Notes under the pieces: generated by a model | The model's input: only the letters and a program-made list of their open reading frames with translations | Database searches by the model: none | Told to the model about the DNA's origin: nothing | Made by a program: the position numbers and the translations under genes | Source of the DNA: JBHIDJ01 sp046760105 | GTDB taxonomy: Bacteria; Pseudomonadota; Gammaproteobacteria; Acidiferrobacterales; SPGG2 | NCBI GenBank assembly: GCA_046760105.1 | Contig: JBHIDJ010000062.1 | Coordinates: 1-16,550 of the forward strand | Direction: 5' to 3' | Length of the DNA stretch: 16,550 nucleotides | Shown: positions 13,929 to 16,550 of the stretch, one piece after another | Numbering within the stretch: the stretch's first letter is position 1 | How the letters are laid out: each line of letters opens with the position of its first letter

Positions 13929-14057
13929 GTGAATCCAAACAACATCCAGCAAAAGCAACGGTGCGTGAGCGCATGCGAGCACAGTGAGTTGGAAAACTTT
14001 GATAGTTTGCTAACATCCTGGACTAACATATTCCTGCAAAAACGAGTCAGATGTTGA
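13929..14057 (+). other. small open frame directly after the GNAT stop
   Basis: GTG at 13929 follows the GNAT stop TAA without a gap and opens 42 codons (beginning MNPNNIQQKQRC, ending LQKRVRC) up to TGA at 14055-14057. CGGGG lies a few bases before the GTG. There is no recognisable family. It may be a remnant, a small protein, or chance in the 160-bp gap between GNAT and deacetylase-family genes. Confidence 0.18.
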
Positions 14058-14088
14058 GAGCGACGACGAGTGCTTGAAATAAAACTAT

Positions 14089-15123
14089 ATGGACGTGAGA
14101 TTGACAAATAACATAGAACAGTCTCGTTTTGTCGTAACTGTCGATACAGAGGCAGATGATGCCTGGGCCCAATCGGACAAAATAGAACTGAAGAACCTTA
14201 AGGAGGTGCCAAGATTCCAGGACCTGTGCCAACGTTACGATGTGACGCCAACGTACCTTGTGACATATGAATGTGCCGCACGCGACGAGGCTATCTCTGT
14301 ACTGAAACCTATCGTCGATGCCGGCCAGTGCGAGATAGGGCATCACTTGCACTGTTGGACGACGCCGCCCTTTATACATGAAAGACCATCCGGCGTGGAC
14401 GTAGCCTGGCTCGGTGCTTACCAATCAGAGTTGCCAGACAGTCTGTTCAGAGAGAAAGCCGAGTGTCTTCGCAGTCAAATCGAGACGACATATGGGAAAG
14501 CTCCAACATCACACAGGGCCGGACGATGGGGAATTGATCAAAGGACTGTCGACTGGCTTATTGAGAATGATTTTGTGGCGGAATCTTCTGTGACACCACG
14601 CATGAGTTGGTCGGAAAACATAGGGAAAACAACAGGCGGACCATCATTTTATTCCTCACCGTATGCACCGTATTTCTGGCATGGAAGGTCGGCCCACAAG
14701 AAAGACGAGCGTTTTGTGGTGGAGATACCGGTCACGGTTGACATCCCCGTCGGTCTGCTCTCACGAGCGTGCGCACGTTATATGCAGCGAGAACTGCCCG
14801 GAACGAGCGTTGTCGACCGTCTCTACACAAAAACCGGTGCGGGTAGGATGCTCCGTCCCGACCCTGCATACCCAGAGGGGATACTGTTACGCATCGTAGA
14901 CAGGACAATGGCGCATGGCATCCCAGTACTGAATCTGATGATCCATTCTTCGGAACTATCATTGGGTTGTAGCCCTTTCTCGAGAAACGAGGATGATTGC
15001 GCTCAAGTCTGGAGTAGACTGGAAGAGGTTTTCAAATACATCAAAGAGCGGGGAATCACGTCTGTTATGCTTTCTGAAGCAGCGATGTTACGTACAAAGG
15101 CAGAAGTACAAAATAGGATATAG
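14089..15123 (+). CDS. polysaccharide deacetylase-family protein (CE4/NodB-like fold)
   Basis: A 344-residue protein of the polysaccharide deacetylase superfamily, without signal peptide, so presumably cytoplasmic. Catalytic parts can be seen: TVDTEADD (17-24) with the base/metal aspartate, EIGHHLHCWTTPP (82-94) with the H-L-H metal site in place of the usual HSxxH, SHRAGRWG (141-148) with the conserved arginine, and a C-terminal LMIHSSEL with the last histidine. Members of this subgroup occur in EPS and O-antigen loci; the substrate may be an acetylated sugar or its lipid-linked form, but some act on other amides. The start ATG 14089 gives the normal short lead-in to the first strand; the ribosome site is weak. 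It is followed by the flippase 111 bp later. Confidence 0.8.
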   Translation: MDVRLTNNIEQSRFVVTVDTEADDAWAQSDKIELKNLKEVPRFQDLCQRYDVTPTYLVTYECAARDEAISVLKPIVDAGQCEIGHHLHCWTTPPFIHERPSGVDVAWLGAYQSELPDSLFREKAECLRSQIETTYGKAPTSHRAGRWGIDQRTVDWLIENDFVAESSVTPRMSWSENIGKTTGGPSFYSSPYAPYFWHGRSAHKKDERFVVEIPVTVDIPVGLLSRACARYMQRELPGTSVVDRLYTKTGAGRMLRPDPAYPEGILLRIVDRTMAHGIPVLNLMIHSSELSLGCSPFSRNEDDCAQVWSRLEEVFKYIKERGITSVMLSEAAMLRTKAEVQNRI

Positions 15124-15234
15124 CTTGCAATTATTTGACACTATCTCCAAAAAAACGCAGCTGCAAAATTATTCCAACAAAACGCGTCAAGAAAACGCCA
15201 AGTCACTAACTTGTACTGATTTGGAATAGAAAAG

Positions 15235-16550
15235 TTGTCCTCTCTAGTCAAACGCAGCGCCGTCCTGTCGTTCGCAAGGTTCTCTAACTATGCAATTATG
15301 CTGTTTAGTCCGGTCCTTTTGGTCCGGATACTGGATGTGCAGGCTTTCGGTCAATACCGCGAGTTTCTGCTATATGCGACGCTGTTGAGTGCAGCTATGA
15401 GTTTTTCGATTAGCAGAAGTTTGCCTTACTTTCTCCCTAAATTTCCCGCCCAAGAACGTATCTATGTGACTCAAGCTGCGCTGTTTGAATTTTTGTTCTG
15501 CGTTTTCGGGCTTGGATTGATTGTCTTAGGCAAGAGCATCATTCTAGCTGCTACCAGCTTCGATTTCATCGTGCCTTTAGTGCTGTACCTGTTCTTTTTT
15601 CTGAACCTTGATTTTCTTGAATTCTACTGGTTAGCCAAGGCACGATCAGATTACGTGCTGTATTACTCCAGTGGACGTCTTTTCATCAGAATGGTCACTG
15701 TAGTACTTACGGCTTATTACACACGGAATGTTCAAACAATTATCTACTCGTTGATCGCCGTCGAGGCGCTGCGTTTCGTGTTGGTGTTGTTTTTCACACT
15801 TAGACACAAAGTAATAGTCGGCGGTGTCCGGTGGGATACACTAAAACGACAGATGGTATTTTTTATGCCATTAGGGATCGCTGGCGTAATAGTCGCTTTT
15901 AACAGGGATATCGGTAAGTTGCTTATATCGACAAATCTAGGTGTCGCCGCCCTCGCTTTCTACGTGATTGGCACCTATATCGCACCCATTATCAATATCT
16001 TCAGGAGCTCGGTTGCCGATGTGATCTTTCCGGAAATAGTCGCCATCAAGACCGACGAGCCTCGGGTTGCGCTACAGCTGTGGCGGCGCGCAACGGTATT
16101 GTACTGTTTCCTTTTGTTCCCCATGGCCTTCGTTCTCTTTTATTATGCAGACGTGTTCATCATCACAATCTTCACGGATGCATATTCTCCTGGCATTCCA
16201 ATTTTCATGATATATTTATTTCTTTTAATGCGTGAGTGCTTTGATTTCAATTTGCCACTTCGTGCAATGAACAAGAACGTGTATACCCTAATTGGTGATA
16301 CACTTGCATTATTGCTTAACCTTGGGCTAATACTCTTACTGCTTGACTGGCTGGGCCTAATCGGTCCGGCAGTGGCGTACGTGACAGCCGATCTTATCAT
16401 GGCTATATATCTTGGCAGGCAGGTACTAAGGCTGACTGGCATGTCCTTAGCCGAAATGCTCCCATGGGGTCAACTGGGCATGATTCTTTTTGCCTGTATT
16501 GTGAGCTCGCCCATCCTGTTTGTTGGAGAATATATAGCTATGAATGAGGT
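15235..16550 (+). CDS. Wzx-type polysaccharide flippase, 3' end outside the window
   Basis: An open frame reaches the right edge without a stop, at least 438 codons. It is very hydrophobic with about twelve likely membrane segments and belongs to the MOP/MATE-like polysaccharide exporter group. The N-terminus SAVLSFARFSNYAIMLFSPVLL and then VRILDVQAFGQYREFLLY, with the pattern D-x-x-x-FGxYRE, is typical of Wzx proteins, as is the LGVAALAFYVIGTYIAPI segment near the middle. It moves lipid-linked repeat units from the cytoplasmic to the periplasmic face. The start is taken as TTG 15235 because an in-frame TGA lies at 15217-15219 and the next ATG (15298) would cut into the first membrane helix. 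The ribosome site (GGA, ten bases upstream) is weak. Confidence 0.82.
   Translation, partial: MSSLVKRSAVLSFARFSNYAIMLFSPVLLVRILDVQAFGQYREFLLYATLLSAAMSFSISRSLPYFLPKFPAQERIYVTQAALFEFLFCVFGLGLIVLGKSIILAATSFDFIVPLVLYLFFFLNLDFLEFYWLAKARSDYVLYYSSGRLFIRMVTVVLTAYYTRNVQTIIYSLIAVEALRFVLVLFFTLRHKVIVGGVRWDTLKRQMVFFMPLGIAGVIVAFNRDIGKLLISTNLGVAALAFYVIGTYIAPIINIFRSSVADVIFPEIVAIKTDEPRVALQLWRRATVLYCFLLFPMAFVLFYYADVFIITIFTDAYSPGIPIFMIYLFLLMRECFDFNLPLRAMNKNVYTLIGDTLALLLNLGLILLLLDWLGLIGPAVAYVTADLIMAIYLGRQVLRLTGMSLAEMLPWGQLGMILFACIVSSPILFVGEYIAMNE

Noticed and set aside
15135..15163. TTGACA at 15135-15140 as a promoter of the flippase
   Set aside because: The -10 place at 17 bp is CAGCTG; no usable hexamer at 16-18 bp.
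1..16550. CRISPR array, tRNA, rRNA or insertion sequence
   Set aside because: No spaced identical repeats of 24-40 bp, no cloverleaf or rRNA motifs, and no transposase frame or terminal inverted repeats were found; the 7-bp arrays are too short and without spacers.

Overview
The window looks like chromosomal DNA from a Gram-negative proteobacterium, most likely a gamma- or betaproteobacterium. It has an outer-membrane polysaccharide export protein, an outer-membrane barrel protein and the gene set usually seen in XrtA/PEP-CTERM-type exopolysaccharide (EPS) loci. Species cannot be told from the sequence alone.

Layout. Positions 1-990 hold a MntA/HepT (nucleotidyltransferase/HEPN) toxin-antitoxin pair whose hepT frame carries an early TGA, followed by two adjacent arrays of degenerate 7-bp repeats. 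Positions 991-2932 carry two minus-strand genes, a small VanZ-like membrane protein and a polyprenyl-phosphate hexose-1-phosphate transferase (WcaJ type). A 538-bp divergent region (2933-3470) has no convincing gene but contains two clean palindromes, a small hairpin and a short 9-bp repeat; it probably controls both directions. Positions 3471-9452 form a plus-strand EPS export and control block: export protein with a duplicated SLBB domain, EpsL-like outer-membrane protein, Wzz/GNVR chain-length protein, BY-type tyrosine kinase, and ExeA-like AAA ATPase. A minus-strand GT-C (ArnT/PMT-like) membrane glycosyltransferase (9706-10992) breaks the series. Positions 11228 to the end carry, on the plus strand, a Wzy/O-antigen-ligase family protein, a CelD/BcsL (FemAB-like) GNAT protein, a polysaccharide-deacetylase-family protein and the first 438 codons of a Wzx-type flippase cut by the window end.

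How it may work (inference from families). The WcaJ-type enzyme loads the first sugar phosphate on undecaprenyl phosphate; the Wzx-type protein flips the finished unit; the Wzy-family protein polymerises or ligates it; the Wzz protein and kinase set chain length; the SLBB protein and EpsL-like barrel carry polymer through periplasm and outer membrane. The GNAT and deacetylase-family proteins probably tailor the polymer or its precursors. No ordinary GT-A/GT-B glycosyltransferase and no exosortase is seen here, so the locus must continue to the right or elsewhere.

The most interesting points are the TGA in hepT, the recent-looking SLBB duplication, the paired heptanucleotide arrays, the palindromes in the divergent control region, and three gaps between EPS genes that hold short open frames which may be remnants of lost genes.
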